Positions 43,900 through 53,529 of a stretch of DNA of 64,000 nt are shown one piece after another. Position 1 is the stretch's first letter, and every line of letters begins with the position of its first letter. The DNA is taken from contig SKKN01000007.1 in assembly GCA_007121455.1 (NCBI GenBank), forward strand, positions 46,206 to 110,205. Reading direction: 5' to 3'. A program made the translations under genes and the position numbers. Source of the stretch: Gemmatimonadota bacterium. Lineage in GTDB: Bacteria > Gemmatimonadota > Gemmatimonadetes > Longimicrobiales > Gaopeijiaceae. Below the pieces are notes generated by a model. That model did not search any database and was not told where the DNA came from. It saw nothing but the letters and a program-made list of their open reading frames with translations.

Positions 43900-44723
43900 A
43901 GGAGCAAGCCGAAGAAGGGCTTACGGATCTTCACAGCCACCTGGTTCCGGGCGTGGACGACGGGGCGCGAACCGTGGACGAATCGCTCGAAGGCCTCGGG
44001 AGGATGGTCGACGCCGGCTACCGGGTCCTCGCGACGACTCCGCACTTCGATGGCAGCCTGACGTTGGACCCGGAGAAGTTCGGCCGAAGAATGGAAGAGA
44101 TGGACGAGGGATGGAGCGTGCTCGTGGAAGCTGCAGCTGCGAGGTACCCGGACCTCTCGCTCTTTCGCGGCCATGAGGTGATGCTCGACGTTCCAGCTCC
44201 CGACCTCTCCGACTCCAGGTTGCATCTCGCCGACGGAGCGTGGGTGCTGGTCGAATGGCCCCGCCTACAAGTGCCACCCGGCACGAGCCGGGTCCTCGAG
44301 CGGCTGATCGACACCGGAGTGCGGCCCCTGATCGCCCACCCCGAACGATATCGCGGCATCGATCGGGAGCTCGCCATCGTGGAGCGCTGGATATCTCTGG
44401 GCGCGGCTCTACAGGTGAACCTCGGTTCTCTCGCGGGCCGCTATGGGGAGGGCGCTCGCACGCTGGCCTTTCGGCTCCTTCGGCGAGGGTGGGTTTCGTG
44501 CATGGGTTCGGATTTCCATGGCCGACCGCACCTCGATCTCTACGTGGATGAGGCTCGGGCTCTCCTCACGGAAGTGGACGGAGTGGATCAGTGGAGGTTG
44601 CTTACGTCCACGAACCCGGGGCGTGTTCTTGGCGGGGAGTCGCCCCTCCCGGTAGCCGAACTGTCCCCCGCGGGAGGCTTCTGGAATCGGATCAAGGGGT
44701 TCTTCGGGACGCAGTACCCATGA
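43896..44723 (+). CDS. PHP-domain phosphatase of the CpsB/CapC/YwqE type
   Basis: 275 residues from GTG 43896. PHP motifs: LTDLHSHLVPGVDDGARTVD (first metal site and the CpsB-type GVDDG), VLATTPHFDG, LFRGHEVMLD, PLIAHPERYRGI, and SCMGSDFHGRPHLDLYV with the last metal ligands. Bacterial relatives are metal-dependent protein tyrosine phosphatases acting on capsule-synthesis kinases. No capsule or tyrosine kinase gene is in the window, so the substrate is unknown. Confidence 0.88.
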   Translation: MKEQAEEGLTDLHSHLVPGVDDGARTVDESLEGLGRMVDAGYRVLATTPHFDGSLTLDPEKFGRRMEEMDEGWSVLVEAAAARYPDLSLFRGHEVMLDVPAPDLSDSRLHLADGAWVLVEWPRLQVPPGTSRVLERLIDTGVRPLIAHPERYRGIDRELAIVERWISLGAALQVNLGSLAGRYGEGARTLAFRLLRRGWVSCMGSDFHGRPHLDLYVDEARALLTEVDGVDQWRLLTSTNPGRVLGGESPLPVAELSPAGGFWNRIKGFFGTQYP

Positions 44724-44786
44724 TGGGTTCATCCACCGGGGGGATTCGATCGGAGAGCGGGGACGACGCACGAGGAGGTACCACCC

Positions 44787-45212
44787 ATGAGTGAGGCGAT
44801 GCCGCTCGATGAGGATCGGCTTCTCGAGCTGCTCGAGGAGAGCCGGCGCCGGGAGCGATCCCAGACGCGCTTCTACCGTAGGCTCGCGGCCGAGGCCGAG
44901 GTGCGGGGGGACGCGGAAACGGCGGAGAGGATGAACGCTCTGCATGCCGACGAACAGCACCACCTCTCCCGGCTTACCGCGAGGGTCCTCGAGATGGAGA
45001 GGAGCCCGTCCGAGCCTCCACCGGAGACGCTCGATGTGCGCTTCGAGACGTGGAAGGAACGCGCTCGCGAGAGGGAGGACGAAGAGATCTCATGGTATCA
45101 GAGCCTCCTCGATGAGCCCCTCGACGGGGAGACCCGGCGCATCGTGAAGGAGATTCTCGCATCGGAGCGGCACCACCGGAGGGAGCTGGGCGGAAAATGG
45201 ATGCCTGCGTGA
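44787..45212 (+). CDS. ferritin-like (rubrerythrin-type) small protein
   Basis: 141 residues with a perfect AGGAGGT ahead of ATG 44787. It is all helical and has two ExxH motifs, in HADEQHHLSRL (near residue 55) and ASERHHRREL (near residue 130), plus Glu-rich helices RRRERSQTRFYRRLAAEAE and REDEEISWYQSLLDEP. This is the four-helix bundle pattern of ferritin-like di-iron proteins. No rubredoxin-like CxxC domain is present, unlike true rubrerythrin. A role in iron or peroxide handling is inferred. Confidence 0.7.
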   Translation: MSEAMPLDEDRLLELLEESRRRERSQTRFYRRLAAEAEVRGDAETAERMNALHADEQHHLSRLTARVLEMERSPSEPPPETLDVRFETWKERAREREDEEISWYQSLLDEPLDGETRRIVKEILASERHHRRELGGKWMPA

Positions 45213-45249
45213 ACGACCTCCGAACGCGAAAAGGGAGGAGGTCCGGGCG

Positions 45250-46023
45250 ATGAGGGGCGAGCAGGAGCTCATCGATCTCACCGGTCGCGTCGCGCTGGTG
45301 ACGGGTGGGTCGAGAGGAGTCGGCCGGGCAACTGCCACGCTTCTCGCGCGGGCGGGGGCGGACGTCGGATTCGTGTACCGGACGCGAACGGAGGATGCAC
45401 GCCGCACGGAAGAGGAGATCCGGAAGTGCGGCGCGCGGGCATGGTCCGTTCAGGCCGACCTCCGCGATCCCTCGGTTGTCGAAGGCGTCTTCTCGGAGCT
45501 GGACGAGGTTTTCGGGGGCCTGGATTTCCTTATAGGAAACCATGGGGTCTGGCCGTCGGAACCGGTGCCCATCGCCGAGATGACGGTCCAGCAGTGGCGG
45601 GACACGATGGCCACGAACCTCGACTCCCTCTTCTTCCTGCTCAAAGTCGGAACTCCGCGGCTTCGCGAGTCGGGGGCGGTCGTCCTCGTCAGCTCCACCG
45701 CAGCCCAGCGCGGCGAAGCGTTCCACGGAGACTACGCCGCCTCGAAGGGTGGACTGCAATCCCTCGTGAAGGGCCTTTGCGAAGAGCTCGCGCCCCGAAA
45801 CGTGCGGGTGAACGCCGTGGCCCCGGGATGGATCCGTACCGAGATGGTGGAACCTGTGTTTCGCGACGGCGGCCACGACCGGATCCGCGACACGATCCCG
45901 CTCAAGAGGGTCGCGGATCCGGAGGATGTCGCCGGACCCATCCTCTTCCTGTGCTCTCCTCTCGCACGCCATATCACCGGAGAAGTGCTGAACGTGAACG
46001 GGGGAGCCGTTCGACCCGGATGA
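45250..46023 (+). CDS. short-chain dehydrogenase/reductase (FabG-like)
   Basis: 257 residues. SDR motifs: RVALVTGGSRGVGRATATLL (TGxxxGxG), NHGVWPSEP in place of NNAG, VVLVSSTAAQRGEAFHGDYA with the catalytic Ser, then YAASKGGL with Tyr and Lys, NVRVNAVAPGWIRTEM, and ITGEVLNVNGGAVRPG. A typical NAD(P)-dependent oxidoreductase; substrate unassigned. A FabG role is possible but no fab genes are adjacent. It overlaps the tRNA nucleotidyltransferase gene by ATGA. Confidence 0.9.
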   Translation: MRGEQELIDLTGRVALVTGGSRGVGRATATLLARAGADVGFVYRTRTEDARRTEEEIRKCGARAWSVQADLRDPSVVEGVFSELDEVFGGLDFLIGNHGVWPSEPVPIAEMTVQQWRDTMATNLDSLFFLLKVGTPRLRESGAVVLVSSTAAQRGEAFHGDYAASKGGLQSLVKGLCEELAPRNVRVNAVAPGWIRTEMVEPVFRDGGHDRIRDTIPLKRVADPEDVAGPILFLCSPLARHITGEVLNVNGGAVRPG

Positions 46024-47438
46024 CCTCGACTGGGGAAGTCCGGATCGGGCCGGAGGCGGGAGGGGTGTCGGTCCAAGCGCCCCCGGCGGTTCGTTGGATC
46101 GTCCGAACACTCGAAGAGGCGGGCTACGAGGCATGGGCGGTCGGCGGCGCCGTTCGCGACGCGCTTCTCGGCCTCCCGACCGGCGACTGGGACCTGACGA
46201 CCCGGGCTCGGCCCGCTCAGGTTCGAAGGCTGTTTCGGAGAACCGTGCCCATCGGCGTGGAGCATGGTACCGTGGGGGTCCTCGCACGCGATGGCACGCT
46301 CTACGAAGTGACGACCTTTCGCCGGGACGTGGAGACCACCGGCCGCCATGCGGTGGTGGAGTTCGCCGACACGGTCGAGGAGGATCTCGCGAGGCGGGAC
46401 TTCACCGTGAACGCGGTGGCGTGGCATCCGCTCCGGGGGGAGCGTAGGGATCCGTTTCGTGGCGTAGCGGACATGGAGTCCGGTGTTCTGCGGACCGTGG
46501 GAGACCCGGAAGAGCGGTTCCGGGAAGACTACCTGAGGGTGCTGCGAGCACTCCGGTTCGCCGGGACCTTCGGACTCACGATCGACCCCGCCACCTGGCG
46601 AGCACTGACCGAGGGTACGTACCACCTCGATCACCTGTCCGCAGAACGGGTCCGTGAAGAGGTGCTGAAGATCCTGGAGGGTGGCGGTCGCCCCTCTCGG
46701 GCGCTCGGGCTTTATGCCGCCTCCGGCGTCCTCGACGCAGTCCTTCCCGAACTCGGAGGGCTCGTAGGTGCGCCCCGAACGGATGGGGGGAAGGATGACC
46801 TCTGGGCCCACGCCCTCCGCATCGTGGACCTCCTTCCGCGGCGTCGCTCCGATCTGAGAATGGCGGCTCTGTTTTCCGGGCTCGGACGGGACCCGGAGGG
46901 CACCGCTGCGGTCGAGGCGGGGGAGCGGGCACGCGAGACGCTTCTCCGCACTGCTTCGGCGCTGGAACGGCTCCGCTTCTCGAATCAGAAGGTTCGGGAC
47001 ATCGCGGCACTGACCGAATGGGCTGCATTCTTCCCAGGAGAGGATGGATCGGAAGCAGAGCTCCGCCGCTGGCTTTCCGGGGCGGGGGTCGGCCGGCTTC
47101 CCGCACTCCTGAGAATCTGGGCCGCGGAAGCGCGGGCGAATGCGATGCGCGGCAGCGGTGGGCTTCAACCTTCACGGTTTCTCCACAGAAGAGCCCGGAT
47201 TCGAGCCACGCTTGCTCAGGCCCCGCCCCTCTCGGTCGAGGAGCTGGAGCTCGACGGTGGTGACCTCATCCGGATGGGCTTCCGTCCCGGACCGTACTTC
47301 GGCGAAGTCCTTCGGTACCTCCTGGATCAGGTTCTGGAGGAGCCGGCGAGAAACGACCGAGCCATCCTCGAGCGGCTGGCCCGCGAACGCCTGGATTCTT
47401 GGACGCAGGAGAAAGGGAGCACGCCCGATGGTCGATGA
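46020..47438 (+). CDS. CCA tRNA nucleotidyltransferase / poly(A) polymerase family
   Basis: 472 residues from ATG 46020. The head domain has YEAWAVGGAVRDALLGLPTG and DWDLTTRA (metal-binding DxD), RRDFTVNAVAWH and DYLRVLRALRFAGTFGLTID. RNA-binding region: HLDHLSAERVREEVLKIL. The region usually forming an HD phosphohydrolase domain (about 255-300) is HALRIVDLLPRRRSDLRMAA then LFSGLGRDP, lacking the HD pair. These enzymes add CCA or poly(A) to RNA 3' ends. The tRNA-Gln in this window ends without CCA, so a CCA-adding activity is needed somewhere. It overlaps rarA by 11 bases. Confidence 0.9.
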   Translation: MTSTGEVRIGPEAGGVSVQAPPAVRWIVRTLEEAGYEAWAVGGAVRDALLGLPTGDWDLTTRARPAQVRRLFRRTVPIGVEHGTVGVLARDGTLYEVTTFRRDVETTGRHAVVEFADTVEEDLARRDFTVNAVAWHPLRGERRDPFRGVADMESGVLRTVGDPEERFREDYLRVLRALRFAGTFGLTIDPATWRALTEGTYHLDHLSAERVREEVLKILEGGGRPSRALGLYAASGVLDAVLPELGGLVGAPRTDGGKDDLWAHALRIVDLLPRRRSDLRMAALFSGLGRDPEGTAAVEAGERARETLLRTASALERLRFSNQKVRDIAALTEWAAFFPGEDGSEAELRRWLSGAGVGRLPALLRIWAAEARANAMRGSGGLQPSRFLHRRARIRATLAQAPPLSVEELELDGGDLIRMGFRPGPYFGEVLRYLLDQVLEEPARNDRAILERLARERLDSWTQEKGSTPDGR

Positions 47439-48882
47439 GTTGGACCTGTTCGGGGGAGAGGACGAGTCCGGGCGCGTGCCGCCGCCGTCAGAGGACGCGC
47501 CATCCGGCCACGGCGAGCAGATCACAGGTCCACTGGCCGCCCGGATGCGCCCCCGATCCCTCGAGGAGGTCCGCGGTCAGGGGCATCTGCTGGGGGAGGG
47601 AAAGCCGCTTCGAGCGATGCTCACGGGACGGGGGCTCACGAGCATGATCCTCTGGGGGCCCCCCGGAAGCGGAAAGACCACGCTGGCCCGGCTTCTGGCT
47701 CAGCGGGGGGACGCCACCTTCGTTCCCTTCAGCGCCGTGACCGGGGGAGTGGGGAGGGTCCGCGAAATCGTCGCGGAGGCGAAGGCTCGTCAAATGGCCA
47801 CCGGGCGCAGCACGATCCTCTTCTGCGACGAGATCCACCGGTTCAATCGGGCCCAGCAGGACGCCTTCCTGCCCCACGTGGAGAATGGAACGGTGATCCT
47901 CGTGGGGGCGACCACGGAGAACCCGAGTTTCGAGATCAACCGTCCGCTTCTCTCCAGAGCGCCCGTGTTCGTGCTGGAGCCACTTTCCCCCGGGGACCTG
48001 CGCGGGGTGCTCGACGCGGCTCTTCTCGACCACGATCGGGGCCTCGGGTCTCTCGACCTCACGGTGACGGCGGAAGGTGCGGACGTCCTCGTCGAGGTTG
48101 CGGACGGCGATGCGCGGCGGCTCCTGAACGCGCTCGAGGCGGCTGCCGAGCTCGTGGGGATGGGAGGAGCGATCGACGTGGCTGTCGCTCGGGAGGCGCT
48201 TCAACACCGCTTCGCCCACTATGACAAGGGCGGGGAAGAACACTTCAACCTCATTTCGGCGCTTCACAAGTCGATCCGCGGAAGCGATCCCGATGCGGCC
48301 TTGTACTGGCTCGCGAGGATGTTGGAGGGTGGTGAAGACCCCCGGTACCTCGCTCGACGCCTGATCCGAATGGCTTCGGAGGACATCGGCATGGCGGCTC
48401 CGGCCGCCCTGGCGACGGCGCTCGCCGGTTGGCGTGCCTATGAGTTTCTGGGGTCGCCCGAGGGAGACCTCGCGCTCGCCGAGGTGGCGGTCTATCTCGC
48501 GACGGCCCCCAAATCGAATCGACTGTATCGGGCCTGGGGAGCCTGGCGGGAGCGGGCACGGGAAACGCCAGGTGAACCGGTCCCCCTCCACATCCGGAAC
48601 GCCCCGACCGGTCTCATGGAAGAGCTCGGATATGGTGAGGGATATCGATACGATCCCGACGAGCCGGAAGGGGTCGCGTCGCAGGAGTACCTTCCGCCGG
48701 CCGTGGCGAAGGAGAAGCTGTTTATGCCCGGGGAGGAGGGGTACGAGCAGGAAGTGGCGGAGCGGATGAGACGGTGGGAGGAGATCCGAAGGGGAGAGCG
48801 AGGCGCGGGCCCGAGTGCGCCACCCGAAGGAGGCCGGGAATCCGGAGGCGAGGCCCCTCGTGCCGACTCCGAGGAGCGCTGA
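47428..48882 (+). CDS. rarA: replication-associated recombination protein RarA (MgsA)
   Basis: 484 residues from ATG 47428, with GGGAG eight bases before. AAA+ motifs: [40 protein letters not shown] (Walker A), [20 protein letters not shown] (Walker B), [20 protein letters not shown], then [20 protein letters not shown] and [16 protein letters not shown] in the C-terminal oligomerisation part. RarA acts at stalled replication forks. The last 50 residues are Glu/Arg/Gly-rich and probably disordered. It follows the tRNA nucleotidyltransferase directly. Confidence 0.95.
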   Translation: MVDELDLFGGEDESGRVPPPSEDAPSGHGEQITGPLAARMRPRSLEEVRGQGHLLGEGKPLRAMLTGRGLTSMILWGPPGSGKTTLARLLAQRGDATFVPFSAVTGGVGRVREIVAEAKARQMATGRSTILFCDEIHRFNRAQQDAFLPHVENGTVILVGATTENPSFEINRPLLSRAPVFVLEPLSPGDLRGVLDAALLDHDRGLGSLDLTVTAEGADVLVEVADGDARRLLNALEAAAELVGMGGAIDVAVAREALQHRFAHYDKGGEEHFNLISALHKSIRGSDPDAALYWLARMLEGGEDPRYLARRLIRMASEDIGMAAPAALATALAGWRAYEFLGSPEGDLALAEVAVYLATAPKSNRLYRAWGAWRERARETPGEPVPLHIRNAPTGLMEELGYGEGYRYDPDEPEGVASQEYLPPAVAKEKLFMPGEEGYEQEVAERMRRWEEIRRGERGAGPSAPPEGGRESGGEAPRADSEER

Positions 48883-48935
48883 TTGCACCGGAAGGTGAAG
48901 TGGAGCCCCGGGCGGGCCGGGGGGTAGAAGGGATC

Positions 48936-49478
48936 ATGCGAGTCAGGGAGCCCGGCCCCCTGCGGCCGGTTCAGAAGGTGAGCGCACCCACGAACGGTGC
49001 GTCCCGGGTCCGGAGCGTGATCCTCGTGCTGCTCGTGCTCACGGGCCTCCCCGCGGTCACGCAGAGCTGCGCTTTTCTGTATTCGAGGCCGCAGGTCCGC
49101 ATTCTCAACGTGGAGGTTCGAAACCTGGGCTTCACCTCCGGAAGTTTGGATGTCGTGGTTGAGGTCACGAATCCGAACCGGTTCGGAGTGGAGCTGAGGA
49201 GCATGCGGTACAGGTTGGAGCTCGAGGACCCCCAGATCGACGATGGGTGGCTCTCCCTGGCAAGCGGCGAGGCGAACGAACGAGTGAGCGTTCCGGGACG
49301 AGAGATGCAGGAGGTGTCCCTGAACCTGCCTTTCCAGTATGGATCCATCGGCTCTCTGCTGCGCATCGTTCTGGATGGAGACGACCTTCAGTACCGGGTG
49401 CGCGGCGACTTGACGGCCCGCGGACCCCTCGGAAATATGGACTTCCCCTTCGAGTCCCGGGGGACATTTGAACTCTGA
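48936..49478 (+). CDS. LEA type 2 (WHy-domain) lipoprotein-like protein
   Basis: 180 residues from ATG 48936, preceded by AGAAGGG. The N-terminal segment SVILVLLVLTGLPAVTQSC ends in a Cys and could be a lipobox, although TQSC is a weak match. The mature part shows RILNVEVRNLGFTSGSLDVV and VVEVTNPNRFGVELRSMRYR, the LEA14/WHy beta-sandwich pattern. These proteins sit in the periplasm or on a membrane; role unknown. HflX starts 18 bases later. Confidence 0.75.
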   Translation: MRVREPGPLRPVQKVSAPTNGASRVRSVILVLLVLTGLPAVTQSCAFLYSRPQVRILNVEVRNLGFTSGSLDVVVEVTNPNRFGVELRSMRYRLELEDPQIDDGWLSLASGEANERVSVPGREMQEVSLNLPFQYGSIGSLLRIVLDGDDLQYRVRGDLTARGPLGNMDFPFESRGTFEL

Positions 49479-49496
49479 TACCCACAGAAGCGGAGG

Positions 49497-50804
49497 TTGC
49501 CGATTCCCACGACATTGATTGAAAACCGGACTCCCGTCGAGCGCGCGATCCTGGTGGGCGCCCCGCCGCGCTCCCTCGATGCCCGCACGGTCGAGGAGCA
49601 CCTCGAGGAACTCGTTCGGCTCACCGACACGGCCGGGGGAAATGTGGTGGGTGTCCTCATTCAGCGTCTCGATGCTCCGAACGCCCGATATTTCCTGGGA
49701 GGCGGCAAGGTGGCTCAGCTCCGGGAGCTGGTCGAGGAGAAGGAGGCGGACCTCGTCATCTTCGATGAAGACCTGAAGCCCGATCAGGCGAAGAACCTGG
49801 AGGACTTCCTCGGGACCCGCGTCATGGATCGTTCCGAGCTGATTCTCGACATCTTCGCATCGCGTGCTCGGACGAGCGAGGCGAAGATGCAGGTCGAGCT
49901 CGCGCAGCTCGAATACCTCCTCCCCCGCCTCAAACGGATGTGGAGTCACCTTTCCAGAATCCGTGGCGGAATTGGGCTGCGGGGGCCGGGTGAGACGCAG
50001 CTCGAGACGGACCGACGGCTCATCGGAAAGAGAATCGTGGACCTGCGAAAGAAGCTCAAGGGCGTCGCCGAGTCACGGGCAATACAGAGACAACGTCGAA
50101 ACGGGGCATTCCGGGCGGCTCTCGTGGGATACACGAACGCAGGCAAGTCTTCCCTCCTCCAGGCCCTTTCCGGTGCTGACCTCTTCGTCGAGGATCGCCT
50201 CTTCGCCACGCTCGATTCCGCGACGCGATCGGTGGAGCTCGGCTCCGGCCATGAGGGCCTTCTCACCGATACCGTCGGGTTCATCCGCAAGCTGCCGCAC
50301 CACTTGATCGCCTCCTTCCGCTCCACGCTCGAGGAAGCGCGGGAGGCGGATCTCATTCTCCACGTCATCGACTCCTCGCATCCCGAGTGGGAGGAGCAGA
50401 GGGCGGTGGTGGAGGATGTGCTGGCCGACCTCGAGCTCCACGAGCGGCCTCAGGTTCTCGTCTTCAACAAGGTGGACCGACTCACCCACGGGGAGGAGCG
50501 AGCGCTCCGGGACCGGGTCCGAGCCATCGAGAACCGGCCGGCGGTCTTCGTGTCGGCCCTGGAGGAGGGGGCGCTCCACGAGCTCGTGGATGCCTTGAAG
50601 GCGCGTGTACGGCTCCGCCTTCAGCCCGTGCATCTCCACCTTCCCGTTGCGGATGGGGAGACGCTGGCGACGCTCTACCGTGAGGGCGAGGTGCTCTCTC
50701 TCGAGGAGCGAGGGGTCCACATGGACGTGACTGCCCGTGTTCCCGAGGCGCTGCTCGGGCGGTTGAGCCGGGTGGATGGCGTGCGCGTGCTCGAACCGAG
50801 CTGA
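49497..50804 (+). CDS. hflX: ribosome-splitting GTPase HflX
   Basis: 435 residues from TTG 49497. GGAGG (49492-49496) touches this TTG, so an in-frame ATT at 49503, six bases after it, might be the real start. N-terminal HflX domain: TIEEHLEEL-like TVEEHLEELVRLTDTAGG and NARYFLGGGKVAQLRELVEE. Linker: RIRGGIGLRGPGETQLETDR. GTPase: ALVGYTNAGKSSLLQAL (G1), LFATLDSATR, LTDTVGFIRKLPHHL (G3), VFNKVDRL (G4). HflX splits stalled ribosomes. No hfq or hflK/C neighbours are present. Confidence 0.94.
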   Translation: MPIPTTLIENRTPVERAILVGAPPRSLDARTVEEHLEELVRLTDTAGGNVVGVLIQRLDAPNARYFLGGGKVAQLRELVEEKEADLVIFDEDLKPDQAKNLEDFLGTRVMDRSELILDIFASRARTSEAKMQVELAQLEYLLPRLKRMWSHLSRIRGGIGLRGPGETQLETDRRLIGKRIVDLRKKLKGVAESRAIQRQRRNGAFRAALVGYTNAGKSSLLQALSGADLFVEDRLFATLDSATRSVELGSGHEGLLTDTVGFIRKLPHHLIASFRSTLEEAREADLILHVIDSSHPEWEEQRAVVEDVLADLELHERPQVLVFNKVDRLTHGEERALRDRVRAIENRPAVFVSALEEGALHELVDALKARVRLRLQPVHLHLPVADGETLATLYREGEVLSLEERGVHMDVTARVPEALLGRLSRVDGVRVLEPS

Positions 50805-50818
50805 CGGCGGGGTCGCCA

Positions 50819-51682
50819 GTGGACCGAGTCTTTTTCGTGGGACCGGGACGGATGGGGCTCTCGCTGGGCGAGGCCCTTCAACAGGCGGGGGCCGTTTCCG
50901 CCCTCACCTTCTGCGGACGAAGTCAGGAGCCACCCTCGCACCCCCTCTTTCACAGCGAGGGGGCTCGATACGTCTGGGGTCTGGAACCGCCTCCGCCGGG
51001 CACCACCGCAGTGTGCCTTTCCGTTCCGGACGATGCTCTCGAAGAGGTGGCACATGCCCTTGCCGGGCGCGGTGATGCTCCCCCGGGATGCGCAGCGTTT
51101 CACCTGTCGGGGTCGGTCTCTGCGGACCCGCTCGCTCCTTTGCACGCCCGGGGGTATTCGGTCGGCACCTTGCACCCTCTCCAATCCGTTGCGAACCCTC
51201 ACGGTGGAGCGGAACGCCTCTTCGGCAGCGGTTACGCCCTGTCCGGGGAGCCGGAAGCGCTGGCCGTGGGAAGACGTTTGGTCGCAGCCCTCGGCGGTCG
51301 GATCATCCGGGTTCCCGCTTCGCGCCGGCCGTTGTATCATGCTGCGGCCGTTTTCGCGTCCAACTATCTGGTCGTCATTCTGGACGCAGCGGTCCGAAGC
51401 ATGATGGAAGCGGGTGTGGAGGGCCCGGAGGCCAGGGACGTGCTCCTCTCTCTCGCGCAGGGCACGCTGGACAATTTGAAGGCGCTCGAACCGGAGCACG
51501 CGCTCACTGGGCCGGTCTCCCGGGGTGACCTGGAGACGGTGGGGCTCCACCTACGGAGCCTGCCTGTTCGGGAGCGTGAGCTCTACGCCCGTCTGGGCGC
51601 GGCGGCATTGGAGATCGTCGGGGCAGAGATGCCGCCCGAGATCCGGGAGAGGATGGCGGAGATGTTCGAGGATACCGAATGA
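50819..51682 (+). CDS. Rossmann-like and DUF2520 domain protein
   Basis: 287 residues from GTG 50819. [20 protein letters not shown] is an N-terminal NADP-binding Rossmann start; [16 protein letters not shown] and [11 protein letters not shown] follow. The C-terminal helical DUF2520 part includes [20 protein letters not shown] and [16 protein letters not shown]. The fold is like ketopantoate reductase and 6-phosphogluconate dehydrogenase, but the substrate is unknown. It overlaps pdxJ by ATGA. Confidence 0.88.
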   Translation: MDRVFFVGPGRMGLSLGEALQQAGAVSALTFCGRSQEPPSHPLFHSEGARYVWGLEPPPPGTTAVCLSVPDDALEEVAHALAGRGDAPPGCAAFHLSGSVSADPLAPLHARGYSVGTLHPLQSVANPHGGAERLFGSGYALSGEPEALAVGRRLVAALGGRIIRVPASRRPLYHAAAVFASNYLVVILDAAVRSMMEAGVEGPEARDVLLSLAQGTLDNLKALEPEHALTGPVSRGDLETVGLHLRSLPVRERELYARLGAAALEIVGAEMPPEIRERMAEMFEDTE

Positions 51683-52440
51683 GACTCTATGTGAACATCG
51701 ATCACGTGGCGACGATCCGGGAAGCGAGGAGGACCGACGAACCCGATCCCGTTCGAGCCGCGGTGCTCGTGGAGCTCGCCGGTGCGGACGGGATCACCGT
51801 GCATCTCCGGGAAGACCGTCGACACATCCAGAACCGGGACGTGACCCTGCTCCACGAGACGCTGCGGACTGGCATGAACCTCGAGCTGGCCGCCCGCGAC
51901 GACATGATCGCGCTGGCCTGCGAGCTTCGGCCCTTGCAGGTCACGCTGGTTCCGGAGCGGCGGGAGGAGATCACGACCGAAGGCGGCCTCAGCCTCTCCG
52001 AGGGCAGTGACTCCCTGATGCGGGCGGTGAGCCGCCTGCGGGAAGCGGGAATCCGGTCCGCACTCTTCGTCGATCCCGACGAGGTCATGATCCAGGGGGC
52101 GACAGACCTTGGAGCCGATGCCGTCGAGCTTCACACCGGGGAGTATGCGAACGCCTCACTCGGAGATCGGGACCGAGAGCTCCAGCGCATCCTCGAGGCC
52201 GCCTGCCTCGGACGGGAGGCTGGCCTCTCAGTGCATGCCGGCCACGGACTCACCTTCGAGAATGTCCTGCCTGTGGCTTCGATCCGAGAGATCGAGGAGC
52301 TGAACATCGGTCATTCGATCGTCTCCCGGGCAGTGTTCGTGGGCCTGGAACGGGCCGTGAGGGAGATGGCGGATCTCATCCGCACGGCCCGTGACCGGGT
52401 GCCGACCCCTGGGAAGTGGCTCCCACCGATCGGCTACTGA
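51679..52440 (+). CDS. pdxJ: pyridoxine 5'-phosphate synthase
   Basis: 253 residues from ATG 51679 (ATGA overlap). PdxJ motifs: [71 protein letters not shown], and [15 protein letters not shown] with [16 protein letters not shown]. It condenses 1-deoxyxylulose-5-phosphate with 3-amino-2-oxopropyl phosphate to make pyridoxine phosphate. Ribose-phosphate chemistry and other isoprenoid gene ispE nearby use the same deoxyxylulose pool. The Pdx product serves the PLP enzymes in this window. Confidence 0.97.
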   Translation: MRLYVNIDHVATIREARRTDEPDPVRAAVLVELAGADGITVHLREDRRHIQNRDVTLLHETLRTGMNLELAARDDMIALACELRPLQVTLVPERREEITTEGGLSLSEGSDSLMRAVSRLREAGIRSALFVDPDEVMIQGATDLGADAVELHTGEYANASLGDRDRELQRILEAACLGREAGLSVHAGHGLTFENVLPVASIREIEELNIGHSIVSRAVFVGLERAVREMADLIRTARDRVPTPGKWLPPIGY

Positions 52441-52488
52441 CCGCGTTCTTCCCCTGGTAGACGGGTCCCGGCCTGGTAAGGAGGCGCG

Positions 52489-53529
52489 GTGAGGTGGGAT
52501 TGGAAGGCCGTGGTGGGCATCGCGATCAGCGTGCTCCTCGTGTGGTGGGTGCTGCGCGGTGTCGATCCGATGGAGGTGTGGCTCGAACTTCGCGACGCAA
52601 ACTGGGGGCTTCTCCTGCTGGCCGTCGCGGTCACCACATCGGGCTTCCTCGTGCGCGCCCTCCGGTGGAAGATCCTGCTTCTTCCCCTTTACTCCCGATC
52701 CCGGCTCAGGCCTCGATTCGCTGCCGTCAACATCGGGTTCATGGCCAACAACCTGCTCCCCGCGAGGGTGGGCGAGTTTGCGCGTGCATATGCGCTGAGC
52801 CGGATGGAGCCCGTATCCATGAGTGGCGCGATCGGCTCGCTCGTCGTGGAGCGGTTTCTGGATGGGATCGCGATCTTCCTCCTTCTGCTCGTCGCGGTGC
52901 TCGCCCCTTCATTTCCCGATGCGGCGACGATTGGTGGGCACCCCGTCCTCACCGCACTCTCCTGGGTGTTCGGGCTCTTCGGGACCCTGCTCGCGTTCCT
53001 TCTGGTCCTCCTCTTCTGGCCGCGTGGATGCCTGCGGATCGTGCGCGCGGCCGCCCGGGTGCTGCCCGAAAGAGCAGGTTTGGCAATCGTGGACGCTCTG
53101 CAGCGGTTCCTGCTCGGCCTCGGCTCCCTCCGCAACCTCCGCCTCTTCGCCCTCGGGCTCCTCTGGAGCGTGGGATTCTGGTCCTGGAACGCGATCTCGT
53201 TCTGGCTCGCCTTTCGGGCGTTCGGAATCGACCTCGGGTACGCTCCCGCGCTCTTCGTGCAAGCGATCATCGCCCTCGGAGTGGCCGTTCCTTCGGCTCC
53301 CGGCTTCTTCGGGACGTTTCACGCAGCAGCGGTGATCGGGCTGCACGAGGTCTATGGCGCCGCCGAGAGCGCCACCCTCGCCTTCGCCTTCGGGTACCAC
53401 CTGGGCGGCTTCATACCCGTCACGGTGATCGGCCTCTACTATGCGTGGAAGCTCGGCATTTCGATGCGGGAGATGGGGCGGTCCGAAGAGGCGCTCGAGG
53501 AAGCCGTCGAAGAGGAGGTGGGTCCGTGA
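52489..53529 (+). CDS. lysylphosphatidylglycerol synthase TM (flippase-like) family protein
   Basis: 346 residues from GTG 52489, preceded by AAGGAGG. About eight membrane segments, with WDWKAVVGIAISVLLVWWVL first, then RALRWKILLLP, FMANNLLPARVGEFARAYAL and GSLVVERFLDGIAIFLLLLV, the hallmarks of the UPF0104/LPG_synthase_TM family. IIALGVAVPSAPGFFGTFHA is the conserved later motif. These proteins are transporters or flippases of lipid-linked compounds. It overlaps ispE by GTGA. Confidence 0.88.
   Translation: MRWDWKAVVGIAISVLLVWWVLRGVDPMEVWLELRDANWGLLLLAVAVTTSGFLVRALRWKILLLPLYSRSRLRPRFAAVNIGFMANNLLPARVGEFARAYALSRMEPVSMSGAIGSLVVERFLDGIAIFLLLLVAVLAPSFPDAATIGGHPVLTALSWVFGLFGTLLAFLLVLLFWPRGCLRIVRAAARVLPERAGLAIVDALQRFLLGLGSLRNLRLFALGLLWSVGFWSWNAISFWLAFRAFGIDLGYAPALFVQAIIALGVAVPSAPGFFGTFHAAAVIGLHEVYGAAESATLAFAFGYHLGGFIPVTVIGLYYAWKLGISMREMGRSEEALEEAVEEEVGP

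Noticed and set aside
43896..44723. Capsule locus
   Set aside because: The PHP phosphatase is of the CpsB type, but no tyrosine kinase, Wzx, Wzy or glycosyltransferase cluster accompanies it.
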